Shown: positions 34,289 to 43,787, numbered from the stretch's first letter. The stretch is 64,000 nucleotides of DNA from Streptomyces sp. Tue6028 (GCF_002300165.1 NZ_MLCE01000003.1:214160-278159); one strand, 5' to 3'. The notes: a model not told the origin generated them from the sequence alone. Numbers and translations are program-made.

Positions 34289-35593
34289 TCAGGCGCCCGA
34301 GATCGTCAGATCCGCCCGCCTCGGCGACGCGAAGCCCTCCAGGTCGGCTCGGGTCAGACCGGTCAGACGGGCGACCTCGGCGATGTCGAGGGCGCCGCAG
34401 TCCAGGCCGCGGAGCAGATAGCCGCTGAGGGCCTTGGCGGTGGCGGGCTCGTCCATGACGTCGCCGGCGGCGTGGTTGGCGTAGCGGGCGAGGCGGGCCG
34501 CGGCCTGCTCGAAACCCTCGCGGTAGAAGGCGAAGACGGCGGCGTAGCGGGTCGGGATGTGGCCGGGGTGCATGTCCCAGCCCTGGTAGTAGGCGCGGGC
34601 CAGGGCCCGGCGGGTGAGGCCGTAGTGCAGGCGCCAGGCGTCGTGGACCTTCTCGGTGGGGCCGACCGGGAGGACGTTCGTCGAGCCGTCCGAGACGCGT
34701 ACGCCGGTGCCGGCCGCCGCGACCTGCATGATCGCCTTGGCGTGGTCGGCGGCGGGGTGGTCGCTGGCCTGATAGGCGGCGGAGACGCCGAGGCAGGCGC
34801 TGTAGTCGAAGGTGCCGTAGTGCAGTCCGGTGGCCCGGCCCTCGGCGGCCTGGATCATGCGGGCGACGGTGGCGGTGCCGTCGGTGGCGAGGATGGACTG
34901 GCTGGTCTCGATCTGGATCTCGAAGCCGATCCGGCCGGGCTCCAGCCCGTGCGCCTTCTCGAACGCCTCCAGGAGGCGGACCATCGCGGTGACCTGCTCC
35001 GCGTACGTCACCTTGGGCAGGGTGAGGACGAGTCCGCCGGGCAGGCCGCCGGCCTCCATCAGACCGGTCAGGAAGACGTCGAGGGTGCGGATGCCGCGGT
35101 CGCGCACCGGGGCTTCCATGCACTTCATACGGATGCCCATGTAGGGGGCCGCCGTGCCGTCCCGGTAGGCTTCCGCGACCAGACGGGCCGCACGGGCCGC
35201 CGCCTCGTCCTCCTCGGCGTCCGGGCGCGGGCCGTAGCCGTCCTCGAAGTCGATGCGGAGGTCCTCGACGGGTTCCCGCTCCAGCTTGGCCCGTACACGG
35301 TCGTGGACGGGTTCCGCGAGTTCGTCGGCGAGACCGAGGACGGCGGCGAACGAGGCGGCGTCGGGGGCGTGCTCGTCCAGGGCGGCGAGGGCCCGGTCGC
35401 CCCACGTGCGGACGGTGTCGGCGGCGAACACGTCACCGGGGACGTAGACGGTGTGGACGGGTTGCCGGGTGCCTGGGTCTCCGGGGTAGCGGCGCTCCAG
35501 CTCGGCGTCGACCGGGGCGAGAGAGGCGCTGATCTCCTCGCTGACGGCGCCCGCCAGGCTCGTCGCCACCTTCTCCTGCTGACCCTGACCCAT
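34289..35593 (-). CDS. DUF6986 family protein (HpcH/citrate-lyase-beta-like aldolase fold)
   Basis: The 434-residue soluble protein has the order of charged motifs of an aldolase/citrate lyase-like TIM barrel: DLRIDFEDGYGPR, then FEIQIETSQSI and LHYGTFDYSA. Acidic residues in these stretches would bind a divalent metal and a CoA or pyruvate-type substrate. I recall Streptomyces homologues as DUF6986; the reaction is not established to my knowledge. The ATG at 35593 follows GGAGGG. A TnpB element lies 320 bp beyond its 3' end, but the frame itself is intact. Confidence 0.8.
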   Translation of the reverse strand: MGQGQQEKVATSLAGAVSEEISASLAPVDAELERRYPGDPGTRQPVHTVYVPGDVFAADTVRTWGDRALAALDEHAPDAASFAAVLGLADELAEPVHDRVRAKLEREPVEDLRIDFEDGYGPRPDAEEDEAAARAARLVAEAYRDGTAAPYMGIRMKCMEAPVRDRGIRTLDVFLTGLMEAGGLPGGLVLTLPKVTYAEQVTAMVRLLEAFEKAHGLEPGRIGFEIQIETSQSILATDGTATVARMIQAAEGRATGLHYGTFDYSACLGVSAAYQASDHPAADHAKAIMQVAAAGTGVRVSDGSTNVLPVGPTEKVHDAWRLHYGLTRRALARAYYQGWDMHPGHIPTRYAAVFAFYREGFEQAAARLARYANHAAGDVMDEPATAKALSGYLLRGLDCGALDIAEVARLTGLTRADLEGFASPRRADLTISGA

Positions 35594-35788
35594 CCCACAC
35601 CCTCCAGTTTTCCGCACTACGGAATCAACAATCCGTAGAGCGAAGTTATCCGGGGACCTTCCCGCCGGTCAACACCCTCTTGGATCGCGGGACGCTCCGG
35701 CACCGCGCCGAGTTCACCCCTGTCTCGCTTCCTGCTTCCACACTGTGGTGCGCACCCCTCATCCTGACTCGCGACCGAAGGAGACGGC

Positions 35789-36682
35789 GTGTCGAACTCC
35801 AGCAGAGTGACCCGGCGTACGGGGCTCAGGACCGCGGCGGCCACGGCGCTCGCGATGCCCCTGCTCAGCACGGCCCAGGCCGCCGCCTCCCGGCGCGGCG
35901 GCCGGCCCCTGGACGTGATGACGTTCAACCTCCGCTACGCCGGCACCGCCGAGCCCCACAGCTGGGCCGCGCGCCGCCCGGCGATGCGGGAGCTGCTGCG
36001 CCGCGGGACGCCGCACGTCATGGGGACCCAGGAGGGCCTCTACCACCAGGTGCGCGACATCGCGTCCGACCTCGGCGCGCACCACGAGTGGATCGGCACC
36101 GGCCGTGCGGGCGGCAGCCGCGACGAGTTCATGGCCGTCTTCTACGACACGCGCCGGCTCACTCCGGTGGAGTACGAGCACTTCTGGCTCTCGGACACGC
36201 CCGAGGTGATCGGCTCGAACACCTGGGGCGGGGTCTGCGTCCGCATGGTCACCTGGGTCCGGTTCCGCGACCTGCGTGCCGGGGAGCGCGAGTTCTACTT
36301 GCTCAACACCCATCTGGACAACCGCAGCGGCGGCGCGCGCGCCCGTGCCGCCGCGCTGATCGGGCAGCGGCTCGCGGGGCTCGACCCCTCCCTGCCGCTG
36401 CTCGTGACCGGCGACTTCAATGTCGCCGCCCACCGGGACCCGGTGTACGACACGCTGCTGGGCGCGGGCCTGGTCGACGCCTGGGACGCCGCGGCCGAGC
36501 GCGGTCCGTCGTACGCCACCTTCCACGGCTACCGGCCGCTGGTGCCGGACGGTGACCGCATCGACTGGATCCTCGCGACGCCCGCGGTGGCCGTGCACCG
36601 GGCTTCGGTCGACACGTTCTCCCGGGACGGACAGTTCCCGAGCGACCATCTGCCGGTGCGGGCCTCACTGACCCTGGGATGA
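35789..36682 (+). CDS. Secreted endonuclease/exonuclease/phosphatase-family hydrolase
   Basis: The 297-residue protein has a twin-arginine signal (VTRRTGLRTAAATALAMP) with cleavage near residue 34. The EEP fold follows with MTFNLRYAG, MGTQEG, LLNTHLDN, VTGDFN and the C-terminal SDHLPV histidine. All metal and catalytic residues expected for a DNase I-like phosphodiesterase are present. The substrate could be nucleic acid, inositol phosphate or sphingomyelin-type lipid. It starts at GTG 35789 after GAAGGAG. Confidence 0.9.
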   Translation: MSNSSRVTRRTGLRTAAATALAMPLLSTAQAAASRRGGRPLDVMTFNLRYAGTAEPHSWAARRPAMRELLRRGTPHVMGTQEGLYHQVRDIASDLGAHHEWIGTGRAGGSRDEFMAVFYDTRRLTPVEYEHFWLSDTPEVIGSNTWGGVCVRMVTWVRFRDLRAGEREFYLLNTHLDNRSGGARARAAALIGQRLAGLDPSLPLLVTGDFNVAAHRDPVYDTLLGAGLVDAWDAAAERGPSYATFHGYRPLVPDGDRIDWILATPAVAVHRASVDTFSRDGQFPSDHLPVRASLTLG

Positions 36683-36685
36683 GGC

Positions 36686-36719
36686 GAGGCCCCCGCGACC
36701 GTACGGTCGCGGGGGCCTC
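36686..36719. terminator. Perfect 34-bp palindromic bidirectional terminator
   Basis: The two 17-bp arms (36686-36702 and 36703-36719) are exact complements. The site lies directly between the convergent EEP hydrolase gene (stop 36682) and etfA (stop 36736). Confidence 0.9.
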
Positions 36720-36735
36720 GTCGTCACGAAGTCGC

Positions 36736-37698
36736 TCAGCCCTTGCGGGTCTTGATCTCCTCGGTGAGCTGCGGGACGACGTCGAAGAGGTCGCCGACCA
36801 CGCCGTAGTCGACCAGGTCGAAGATCGGGGCCTCGGCGTCCTTGTTGATCGCCACGATCGTCTTCGAGGTCTGCATACCGGCACGGTGCTGGATCGCACC
36901 CGAGATGCCGGACGCGATGTAGAGCTGCGGCGAGACCGACTTGCCGGTCTGGCCGACCTGGTTGGTGTGCGGGTACCAGCCGGCGTCCACCGCGGCACGC
37001 GAGGCACCCACGGCCGCGCCGAGGGAGTCGGCGAGAGCCTCGATGATCGAGAAGTTCTCCGCGCCGTTGACGCCACGGCCACCGGAGACCACGATGGCGG
37101 CCTCGGTCAGCTCCGGACGGCCCGTCGACTCACGCGGCGTACGCGCGGTCACCTTCGTGCCCGTCGCCTGCTCCGAGAAGGACACGGACAGGGCCTCGAC
37201 CGCACCGGCGGCCGGAGCGGCCTCCACGGCGGCCGAGTTCGGCTTGACCGTGATGACCGGGGTGCCCTTGGAGACACGGGACTTGGTGGTGAAGGACGCG
37301 GCGAACGCGGACTGCGTGGCCACCGGACCCTCGTCACCCGCCTCCAGGTCGACCGCGTCGGTGATGATGCCCGAGCCGATCCGGACGGCGAGACGGGCGG
37401 CGATCTCCTTGCCCTCCGCGGAGGAGGGGACCAGCACGGCGGCCGGGGAGACGGCCTCGACGGCAGCCTGAAGGGCGTCGACCTTCGGCACGACCAGGTA
37501 GTCGGCGTACTCGGCGGCGTCGTGCGTGAGGACCTTGACCGCGCCGTGCTCGGCGAGCGCGGCGGCGGTGTTCTCCGCACCGGAACCCAGCGCGACGGCG
37601 ACCGGCTCGCCGATGCGGCGGGCCAGGGTCAGCAGTTCCAGGGTGGGCTTGCGGACGGCACCGTCCACGTGGTCGACGTAGACGAGAACTTCAGCCAT
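36736..37698 (-). CDS. etfA: Electron transfer flavoprotein alpha subunit
   Basis: The 320-residue FAD-binding subunit has the conserved C-terminal FAD motif region [20 protein letters not shown] and [17 protein letters not shown]. It forms a heterodimer with EtfB and passes electrons from acyl-CoA and other dehydrogenases to the respiratory chain. The gene is 52 bp downstream of etfB on the same strand, in the usual order. Confidence 0.97.
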   Translation of the reverse strand: MAEVLVYVDHVDGAVRKPTLELLTLARRIGEPVAVALGSGAENTAAALAEHGAVKVLTHDAAEYADYLVVPKVDALQAAVEAVSPAAVLVPSSAEGKEIAARLAVRIGSGIITDAVDLEAGDEGPVATQSAFAASFTTKSRVSKGTPVITVKPNSAAVEAAPAAGAVEALSVSFSEQATGTKVTARTPRESTGRPELTEAAIVVSGGRGVNGAENFSIIEALADSLGAAVGASRAAVDAGWYPHTNQVGQTGKSVSPQLYIASGISGAIQHRAGMQTSKTIVAINKDAEAPIFDLVDYGVVGDLFDVVPQLTEEIKTRKG

Positions 37699-37750
37699 GG
37701 GATTGCTCTCCTGCTTGGATGAGTTGAGGGGCGGTCAGCGACTGCTGGGC

Positions 37751-38536
37751 TCAGATGAACTTCTGGCCCGCGAGGAACTCAGCGAGCTGCTTGCCGCCCT
37801 CGCCCTCGTCCTTGACGATCGTGCCGGCGGTGCGCGCCGGACGCTCGGTCGCGGAGTCGACCTTGGTCCAGGCACCCTCGAGGCCGACCTCGTCCGCCTC
37901 GATCTCCAGGTCCTCCAGGTCCCAGGACTCCACCGGCTTCTTCTTGGCCGCCATGATGCCCTTGAAGGACGGGTAGCGAGCTTCGCCCGACTGGTCGGTG
38001 ACCGACACGACGGCGGGAAGCGAGGCCTCCAGCTGCTCGGACGCGGTGTCACCGTCACGGCGGCCCTTGACCACGCCGTCCTCGACGCTCACCTCGGACA
38101 GCAGCGTCACCTGCGGCACGCCCAGGCGCTCCGCCAGCAGAGCGGGGACCACACCGGCGGTGCCGTCCGTGGACGCCATACCGGAGATCACCAGGTCGTA
38201 ACCGGCCTTCTCGATCGCCTTGGCCAGCACCAGCGAGGTACCGATGACATCCGTGCCGTGCAGGTCGTCGTCCTCCACGTGGATCGCCTTGTCCGCGCCC
38301 ATCGACAGCGCCTTGCGCAGCGCGTCCTTGGCGTCCTCAGGACCGACGGTCAGCACGGTGATCTCGGCGTCGTCCGCGTCCTCGGCGATCTGCAGCGCCT
38401 GCTCGACGGCGTATTCGTCGAGCTCGGACAGCAGGCCGTCCACGTCGTCACGGTCGACGGTCAGGTCATCGGCGAAGTGCCGGTCGCCAGTGGCGTCGGG
38501 CACGTACTTCACAGTGACAACGATCCTCAAGCTCAC
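37751..38536 (-). CDS. etfB: Electron transfer flavoprotein beta subunit
   Basis: The 261-residue AMP-binding subunit begins IVVTVKYVPDATGDRHF and contains the family motifs DLVISGMASTDGTAGVVP and LSEVSVEDGVVKGRRDGD. It is the first gene of the etfBA operon and starts at ATG 38536. Its 240-bp upstream region (38537-38776) has no other gene and should hold the operon promoter. Confidence 0.97.
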   Translation of the reverse strand: MSLRIVVTVKYVPDATGDRHFADDLTVDRDDVDGLLSELDEYAVEQALQIAEDADDAEITVLTVGPEDAKDALRKALSMGADKAIHVEDDDLHGTDVIGTSLVLAKAIEKAGYDLVISGMASTDGTAGVVPALLAERLGVPQVTLLSEVSVEDGVVKGRRDGDTASEQLEASLPAVVSVTDQSGEARYPSFKGIMAAKKKPVESWDLEDLEIEADEVGLEGAWTKVDSATERPARTAGTIVKDEGEGGKQLAEFLAGQKFI

Positions 38537-38776
38537 GCCGGCTCTCCTACTGCATCGTCATTTCTGGGCTGCCTGCTTTCAGGCAGCATAGGCGCCTGAA
38601 GCGGCCGATCCCGGTCGGGGCGGCCCGCGCTCCGAACGAAATATTACTCGTCAGTACACCCACCGGACGCACACTAAGCAAGCGCTTTGGACTGTGACCT
38701 TGGCAACGCTGCGTAACCGGCGGGTAGAACCGGCGAGTAGCACCAACGGGTAACTCTCTGCCCCGGGATCGCCCGC

Positions 38777-39286
38777 TCAGTCCCGCAGACCGTTGAAGCG
38801 ACCCTGGTGGTACACGAGCGGACGGCCCGGGCCCGAGTGGTCGCCGACGACCACCTCGGCCAGCACGATGCGATGGTCTCCCGCGGGTACGCGCGCCACG
38901 ACCCTGCACACCAGCCAGGCGAGTACGTCGTCCAGGACGGGCACCCCCTCCGGGCCCTCGCGCCACCGGGTGGGCGCGCCGAAACGGTCCGCGCCGCTCT
39001 TCGCGAAGGTGGCCGCCAACTCCTGCTGGTGCTCGCCGAGCACATGGACGCCGACATGGCCGGTCTCGGAGATCGCGGGCCAGCTGGAGGCTCCGGTCCC
39101 GATCCCGAAGGAGACGATCGGGGGCTCGGCGGAGACCGAGGTGAGCGAGGTGGCGGTGAAGCCGACGGGTCCCGAGTCGCCGGCCGCCGTGATCACGGCC
39201 ACTCCCGCGGCGTGTCGCCGGAAGACGGAGCGCAACAGGTCGGGGGAGGCGAGCCGAGCGGTACCCAGGTCGGGTGTGGCCGTCAT
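38777..39286 (-). CDS. Flavin reductase family protein
   Basis: The 169-residue protein matches the FMN-binding split-barrel flavin reductases: FRRHAAGVAVITA, then PVGFTATSLTSVSAEPPIVS, and a C-terminal GDHRIVLAEVV. It supplies reduced flavin to a monooxygenase or acts alone. The ATG at 39286 follows AAGGA. A 26-codon cysteine-rich leader peptide lies about 80 bp upstream, which suggests expression tied to cysteine supply. Confidence 0.9.
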   Translation of the reverse strand: MTATPDLGTARLASPDLLRSVFRRHAAGVAVITAAGDSGPVGFTATSLTSVSAEPPIVSFGIGTGASSWPAISETGHVGVHVLGEHQQELAATFAKSGADRFGAPTRWREGPEGVPVLDDVLAWLVCRVVARVPAGDHRIVLAEVVVGDHSGPGRPLVYHQGRFNGLRD

Positions 39287-39366
39287 GGAGTTGTCCTTCT
39301 GCGGGAGTGACGTGGGAGTCCCCCCGCTCGCGCGAAGCCGGGAGTGAGGGGCGGGGCCGTGACTGC

Positions 39367-39447
39367 TCAACAGCCCGGACAGCACGCACTCGCGGTGCGG
39401 GCCAGGTCCACGTGGACGCGCTCGAAGAGAAGGAGTTCCGGGGGCAT
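39367..39447 (-). CDS. HVDL-type cysteine-rich leader peptide
   Basis: A 26-codon frame begins at ATG 39447 and ends at TGA 39367-39369. Its C-terminal part, HVDLARTASACCPGC, matches the pattern of the short Streptomyces leader peptides (HVDL followed by S-A-C) found before sulfur-related genes. It contains three cysteines close to the stop. Ribosome pausing at Cys codons could control the downstream flavin reductase. Part of the peptide start overlaps AAGGAG on the complementary reading. The mechanism is inferred. Confidence 0.75.
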   Translation of the reverse strand: MPPELLLFERVHVDLARTASACCPGC

Positions 39448-39529
39448 ACGGTCAGGCTGACGATAGGTGGTGCGTGCAGTCAAGTGCGTCCCGTCATCTG
39501 GGAGATGCGTCACCATGATCGTCACGGCC

Positions 39530-39958
39530 TCAGACGGCCTCCCCCAGCGCGGCGATCACATCGGCCTTACGCGGCTGGCCGGTGGCCCGTCGGACGACCC
39601 GCCCCTGCGCGTCGAGCACCAGCACGGTGGGTGTCTTGAGGATGTCGAGCTCGCGCACGAGGTCCAGGTGGTCCTCGGCGTCGATCTCGATGTGCGTCAC
39701 GCCCGGGACCATGTGCGCGACCTCGCCGAGGACTCTGCGGGTCGCCCGGCAGGGGGCGCAGAAGGCGCTCGAGAACTGGACGAGTGTGGCCCGTTCACCG
39801 AGCCCCTCCCCCAACTCCGCCGCGCCGAGCCTCTTTCCGCCGTCGCGCCCGCGCACTCTCACCCTCCCGCTCCGCCGCCGATGCAGCACTCCGTACGCGC
39901 TCGCCGCCACGAGCACCACCACGCACACCACAAGTCCGGTCATCGTCTGCACAAGCAT
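39530..39958 (-). CDS. Membrane-anchored thioredoxin-family protein
   Basis: This 142-residue protein has an N-terminal hydrophobic anchor (TGLVVCVVVLVAASAYGV) and a basic stretch. A thioredoxin fold follows, with the redox motif CAPC in QFSSAFCAPCRATRRV and the cis-proline segment ILKTPTVLVL. It is divergent from the DUF4395 gene (60 bp between starts), a pairing that is common in streptomycetes, and may work in thiol-disulfide exchange. The basic segment right after the anchor argues that the thioredoxin domain may be cytoplasmic; orientation is uncertain. Confidence 0.9.
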   Translation of the reverse strand: MLVQTMTGLVVCVVVLVAASAYGVLHRRRSGRVRVRGRDGGKRLGAAELGEGLGERATLVQFSSAFCAPCRATRRVLGEVAHMVPGVTHIEIDAEDHLDLVRELDILKTPTVLVLDAQGRVVRRATGQPRKADVIAALGEAV

Positions 39959-40018
39959 TCACGAGACCGCAAAGATTCCCGTCCCCTCGGATCGCCTCCG
40001 GTGCGGAATGCTTGATTC

Positions 40019-40435
40019 ATGGACATCGACGTGAGGGGACCGCGGTTCGGTGCGGCCGTGACGGCCGTCGTTCTGGCGGTGGTGCTGATCACCGGGAGCG
40101 CCTGGCTGCTGGCCTGGCAGACGCTGGCGTTCGCGCTCGGGGCGGCGGGCGGGGTGGGTCGCTCTCCGTACGGCTGGCTGTTCCGGCGCGCCGTGCGCCC
40201 CCGGCTCGGGCCGCCGACGGACTTCGAGGCGCCCGAACCGCCGCGGTTCGCACAGGCGGTGGGGCTCTTCTTCGCGGTCGTCGGACTCGCCGGCTACGCG
40301 ATCGGACCGGAGTGGCTGGGGCAGGCGGCGACCGGTTGCGCGCTCGCGGCCGCCTTCCTCAATGCCGCATTCGGGTACTGCTTGGGGTGCGAGATGTACC
40401 TGGTCATACGGCGGGTCACGGCCCGCGCGGAGTAA
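40019..40435 (+). CDS. DUF4395 membrane protein
   Basis: The 138-residue protein begins MDIDVRGPRFGAAVTAVVLA and has about four hydrophobic helices. A conserved C-terminal GYCLGCEMYLV (CxxCE) is diagnostic of DUF4395. The two cysteines near the membrane suggest a redox or sulfur-relay role together with the divergent thioredoxin. No biochemical function is known to me. Confidence 0.85.
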   Translation: MDIDVRGPRFGAAVTAVVLAVVLITGSAWLLAWQTLAFALGAAGGVGRSPYGWLFRRAVRPRLGPPTDFEAPEPPRFAQAVGLFFAVVGLAGYAIGPEWLGQAATGCALAAAFLNAAFGYCLGCEMYLVIRRVTARAE

Positions 40436-40620
40436 AGGCGAGTTAAAAGTCCGAGGTGGAACTGACGATGGACGTGACGAGAATCTCGCCGCCGTCCGGC
40501 ACCAGGACTGGCCCCTCGCCCGTTCTTCGGGCACGATCTGCGCATTGCCGTAAACCTACGGCTGCGTAACTTCCCGCCGGGAGACCCCTTCCCTGGCAGA
40601 GAGAAGGGTCCACCGCCTCC

Positions 40621-41349
40621 ATGGCAGAGCTTGTCTACCGTCCCGTCGTCGGTCTCGCCAAAACGATGTTCAAGGTCTGGGATCTCAAGATCGACTGCAA
40701 GGGATCGGAGAACATTCCGCGCTCGGGCGGCGCCGTGCTGGTGAGCAATCACATCAGCTATCTCGACTTCATCTTCGACGGCCTGGCCGCGTTGCCGCAG
40801 AAGCGCCTGGTGCGTTTCATGGCGAAGGAGTCCGTCTTCCGGCACAAGATCTCCGGCCCGCTGATGCGCGGGATGAAGCACATCCCGGTGGATCGCAAGC
40901 AGGGCGAGACGGCGTATCAGCACGCCCTGGAGTCGCTGCGCTCCGGCGAGATCGTCGGTGTCTTCCCCGAGGCGACCATCTCGCAGTCCTTCACGCTGAA
41001 GAGCTTCAAGTCGGGTGCCGCGCGCATGGCCCAGGAGGCCGGCGTCCCGCTGATCCCGATGGCCCTGTGGGGCACTCAGCGACTGTGGACCAAGGGCCAC
41101 CCGCGCAACTTCAAGCGCAGCCACACCCCGGTCACGATCCGGGTCGGCGAAGCGGTGGAGGCCCCCAAGGACCAGTACGCGGGGGCCATCTCGCGACGGC
41201 TGCGCGAGCGCGTCCAGGAACTCCTGGAGGCCGGCCAGCGCGCCTATCCCGTGCGGCCCAAGGGCGCGGACGACACCTGGTGGATGCCCGCCCACCTCGG
41301 CGGCACGGCACCGACCCCCGAGCAGGTGCGCGCGGCCGAGGCCCGCTGA
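40621..41349 (+). CDS. plsC: 1-acyl-sn-glycerol-3-phosphate acyltransferase
   Basis: The 242-residue acyltransferase has NHISYLD (HX4D motif), followed by the substrate motif FPEATIS and IPMALWGTQRLW. It acylates lysophosphatidic acid or a related lysolipid at the membrane. The protein lacks a long membrane segment and probably associates peripherally. The ATG at 40621 follows GAGAGAAGG at some distance. It ends 4 bp before the convergent B3/4 gene. Confidence 0.92.
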   Translation: MAELVYRPVVGLAKTMFKVWDLKIDCKGSENIPRSGGAVLVSNHISYLDFIFDGLAALPQKRLVRFMAKESVFRHKISGPLMRGMKHIPVDRKQGETAYQHALESLRSGEIVGVFPEATISQSFTLKSFKSGAARMAQEAGVPLIPMALWGTQRLWTKGHPRNFKRSHTPVTIRVGEAVEAPKDQYAGAISRRLRERVQELLEAGQRAYPVRPKGADDTWWMPAHLGGTAPTPEQVRAAEAR

Positions 41350-41353
41350 ATCG

Positions 41354-42046
41354 TCACTCCGGGGCGTGCACGGTGATGCGCGCCCCGGGGCTGAACTTCT
41401 CCAGGAGTTCGGCGAGTTCGGCTCCGGCGCTCTCGACGTCGGCGACCGGCATCGGCGCGAGGCTCTCCAGCAGGAAGAGCGCGGAGACGGACTCCTCGGT
41501 GAGCCTGGTGCGCGGCCCCTGCCGCCAGTTCCACCGGCGGCAGGTCACGCCCTCGTCGTCGCACCACACCACCTCACCGGCGTCGGGGTGCTCGACGACC
41601 TCCGCGCCGCCCGCGACGGTGACGAAGTCCTCGCCGCCGGTGGCGCGTACGAGCCGCATCGCGCCCCGGATGCGGTCGGTGTCCTCGCCGCCGACCGGAA
41701 TCAGCCGGGCGACGCTGACGGCGTTGTAGAGGTCCACCAGCACGTTGATCCGGGGCAGACCGGAGTCGGCGAGTGCGCGCCGTGCCAGCGCCTCCGCCGA
41801 GTTGCGGGTGCGGGAGGGCTTGGAGCCGAACGCCGTGTAGACCTCGCGCCAGGCCGCCATGTGCGGGTCCTCGTGCGGGGATCGGCCGTCCAGCCGCCGG
41901 GCCAGCCGCCGGCCCGCGTCGTCGAGGAGCGCCGAAGTCGCCTCGGTGCTCGGCCCGTTGACCAGTCCGTGGGCCTCGACGGCGACATGGGTGAAGCCGG
42001 GCGCGAGGGCCCGCACCTCGTCGGACACGGTGAGCGTGGGAGTCAT
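41354..42046 (-). CDS. B3/B4 domain protein (PheRS beta-like tRNA editing fold)
   Basis: The 230-residue protein shows the B3/B4 pattern: AAWREVYTAFGSKPSRTRNS, then LPRINVLVDLYNAVSV and AEVVEHPDAGEVVWCDDEGV. In PheRS beta this fold edits mischarged tRNA; stand-alone versions are common and of unclear role. It starts 13 bp after the transglutaminase gene on the same strand, so the two are likely co-transcribed. Confidence 0.88.
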   Translation of the reverse strand: MTPTLTVSDEVRALAPGFTHVAVEAHGLVNGPSTEATSALLDDAGRRLARRLDGRSPHEDPHMAAWREVYTAFGSKPSRTRNSAEALARRALADSGLPRINVLVDLYNAVSVARLIPVGGEDTDRIRGAMRLVRATGGEDFVTVAGGAEVVEHPDAGEVVWCDDEGVTCRRWNWRQGPRTRLTEESVSALFLLESLAPMPVADVESAGAELAELLEKFSPGARITVHAPE

Positions 42047-42059
42047 CGTCTGCCTTGCC

Positions 42060-42632
42060 TCAGAGTGCGGTGGGGAGCGTCTTCCACAGGGTCGGCCGGT
42101 CGGGTGCGGCCTTCAGGACGTCGAGCACGACCGGGTGAGGTTCAGCGTACAACACTGGATAGTCCAACTCATTGGACTCGGGGTCGGGCGTGAAGGCAAG
42201 CCGCTCACCCTTCAGGGAGAACTGGGCGTCGACACCGGGCTTGTTCCCCCGGGGGTCCTGCCGGTGCCACGCTCCGTCGAACCGGACGGCGACGAGCCCG
42301 TGCACCTCCTCGAACCGCTGGTAGCAGAACCCGGTCGGGATGTCCTCGGCCCGCAGCAGCGCGGCCAGGGCGTGAGCCTTGGCGAAGCAGATGCCGGTGC
42401 GCCGCTCCAGGACGTCGGAGGCGCGCCAGGTGACCCGGAGATCGCCCGAGTCGTACGAGTGCGGAATGGCGTCACGCACGAACTCGAAGGCCGATCGCGC
42501 ATAGTCATACGAGTCGGTGGCACCCTTGGCGAGGTGCGCCGCCGTCGCGCGCACCCTCGGATGGTGGTGGTCGATCACGTCGTCGGCCGCCAAGTAGGCG
42601 GAAAGATCTACGGTGTCCTGGATCAGCTCCAT
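42060..42632 (-). CDS. Transglutaminase-like (protease-fold) protein
   Basis: The 190-residue protein has the Cys-His-Asp triad of the transglutaminase-like fold: Cys in RRTGICFAKAHAL, His in EEVHGLVAV and Asp in WHRQDPRGN. It has no signal peptide. Its start ATG 42632 lies close to a TATGCT hexamer, so the transcript may be leaderless. It is 81 bp downstream of the threonine aldolase gene. The function of this cytoplasmic group is not known. Confidence 0.88.
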   Translation of the reverse strand: MELIQDTVDLSAYLAADDVIDHHHPRVRATAAHLAKGATDSYDYARSAFEFVRDAIPHSYDSGDLRVTWRASDVLERRTGICFAKAHALAALLRAEDIPTGFCYQRFEEVHGLVAVRFDGAWHRQDPRGNKPGVDAQFSLKGERLAFTPDPESNELDYPVLYAEPHPVVLDVLKAAPDRPTLWKTLPTAL

Positions 42633-42713
42633 GCGCGCAGAGCATAGGAATGCGACCACCCGAGCGTCAATGACTTTTCGGGTGGCCGCATATCTATGCA
42701 TCTTTGGAGCTGC

Positions 42714-43787
42714 CTACCGGTGCGCCATCTCCTCCTTGAGGGCGGCCACGAACCGGTCGACGTCCTCCTCGGTCGTGTCGAAGGCGCACATCCAGCGGAC
42801 GTCCCCCGCCGCCTCGTCCCAGAAGTAGAAGCGGAAGCGCTTCTGCAGTCGCTCGCTGACCTCGTGCGGCAAGCGCGCGAAGACCGCGTTGGCCTGCACC
42901 GGGTAGAGGATCTCCACGCCGTGCACCGCGCGCACGCCCTCGGCCAGACGCTGTGCCATCTCGTTGGCGTGACGGGCGTTGCGCAGCCACAGGTCCTTGG
43001 CGAGCAGCGCCTCCAGCTGGACGGAGACGAAGCGCATCTTGGAGGCGAGCTGCATGGACAGCTTGCGCAGGTGCTTCATGTGGCTGACGGCGTCCTGGTT
43101 CAGGACGACGACGGCCTCGCCGAACAGCGCGCCGTTCTTCGTGCCGCCCAGCGACAGGATGTCGACGCCGACCGCGTTGGTGAACGTCCGCATCGGGACG
43201 TCCAGGGCGGCGGCCGCGTTGGCTATCCGGGACCCGTCCAGGTGCACCTTCATGCCACGGGCGTGCGCGTGGTCGCAGATCGCCCGGATCTCGTCGGGCG
43301 TATAGAGCGTGCCCAGCTCGGTGCTCTGGGTGATCGCCACCACCTGCGGCATGGCGCGGTGCTCGTCCTCCCAGCCCCAGGCCTGCTTGTCGATCAGTTC
43401 CGGGGTGAGTTTGCCGTCGGGCGTGGGCACGGTGAGAAGCTTGAGGCCGCCCATGCGCTCGGGGGCGCCGCCCTCGTCGACGTTGATGTGCGCGCTCTCC
43501 GCGCAGATCACCGCGCCCCAGCGGTCGGTGACCGCCTGGAGCGCGACCACGTTCGCTCCGGTGCCGTTGAAGACCGGGAAGGCCTCCGCGGTCGCCCCGA
43601 AGTGGCTGCGGACGATCCGCTGGAGGTTCTCGGTGTAGTCGTCCTCGCCGTAGGCGACCTGATGGCCGCCATTGGCCACGGCGAGGGCGGCCATCACCTC
43701 CGGGTGGGCCCCGGCGTAGTTGTCACTGGCGAAACCGCGGACCTCCGGGTCGTGGTGACGACGCGCATCGGTCCTGGGAGGGTTCAC
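42714..43787 (-). CDS. Low-specificity L-threonine aldolase
   Basis: The 357-residue PLP enzyme cleaves L-threonine to glycine and acetaldehyde. It shows RGFASDNYAGAHPEV, a histidine region in ICAESAHINVDEGGAP, HLDGSRIANAAAAL and the PLP lysine Lys217 in LGGTKNGAL. The GTG start at 43787 overlaps the TGA of the upstream SDR gene (GTGA), so it is translationally coupled to it. It belongs to the DUF6421-SDR-aldolase operon. Confidence 0.93.
   Translation of the reverse strand: MNPPRTDARRHHDPEVRGFASDNYAGAHPEVMAALAVANGGHQVAYGEDDYTENLQRIVRSHFGATAEAFPVFNGTGANVVALQAVTDRWGAVICAESAHINVDEGGAPERMGGLKLLTVPTPDGKLTPELIDKQAWGWEDEHRAMPQVVAITQSTELGTLYTPDEIRAICDHAHARGMKVHLDGSRIANAAAALDVPMRTFTNAVGVDILSLGGTKNGALFGEAVVVLNQDAVSHMKHLRKLSMQLASKMRFVSVQLEALLAKDLWLRNARHANEMAQRLAEGVRAVHGVEILYPVQANAVFARLPHEVSERLQKRFRFYFWDEAAGDVRWMCAFDTTEEDVDRFVAALKEEMAHR

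Noticed and set aside
32680..34300. Complete IS605 with TnpA
   Set aside because: No Y1 transposase with a HUH motif was seen on either strand next to tnpB.
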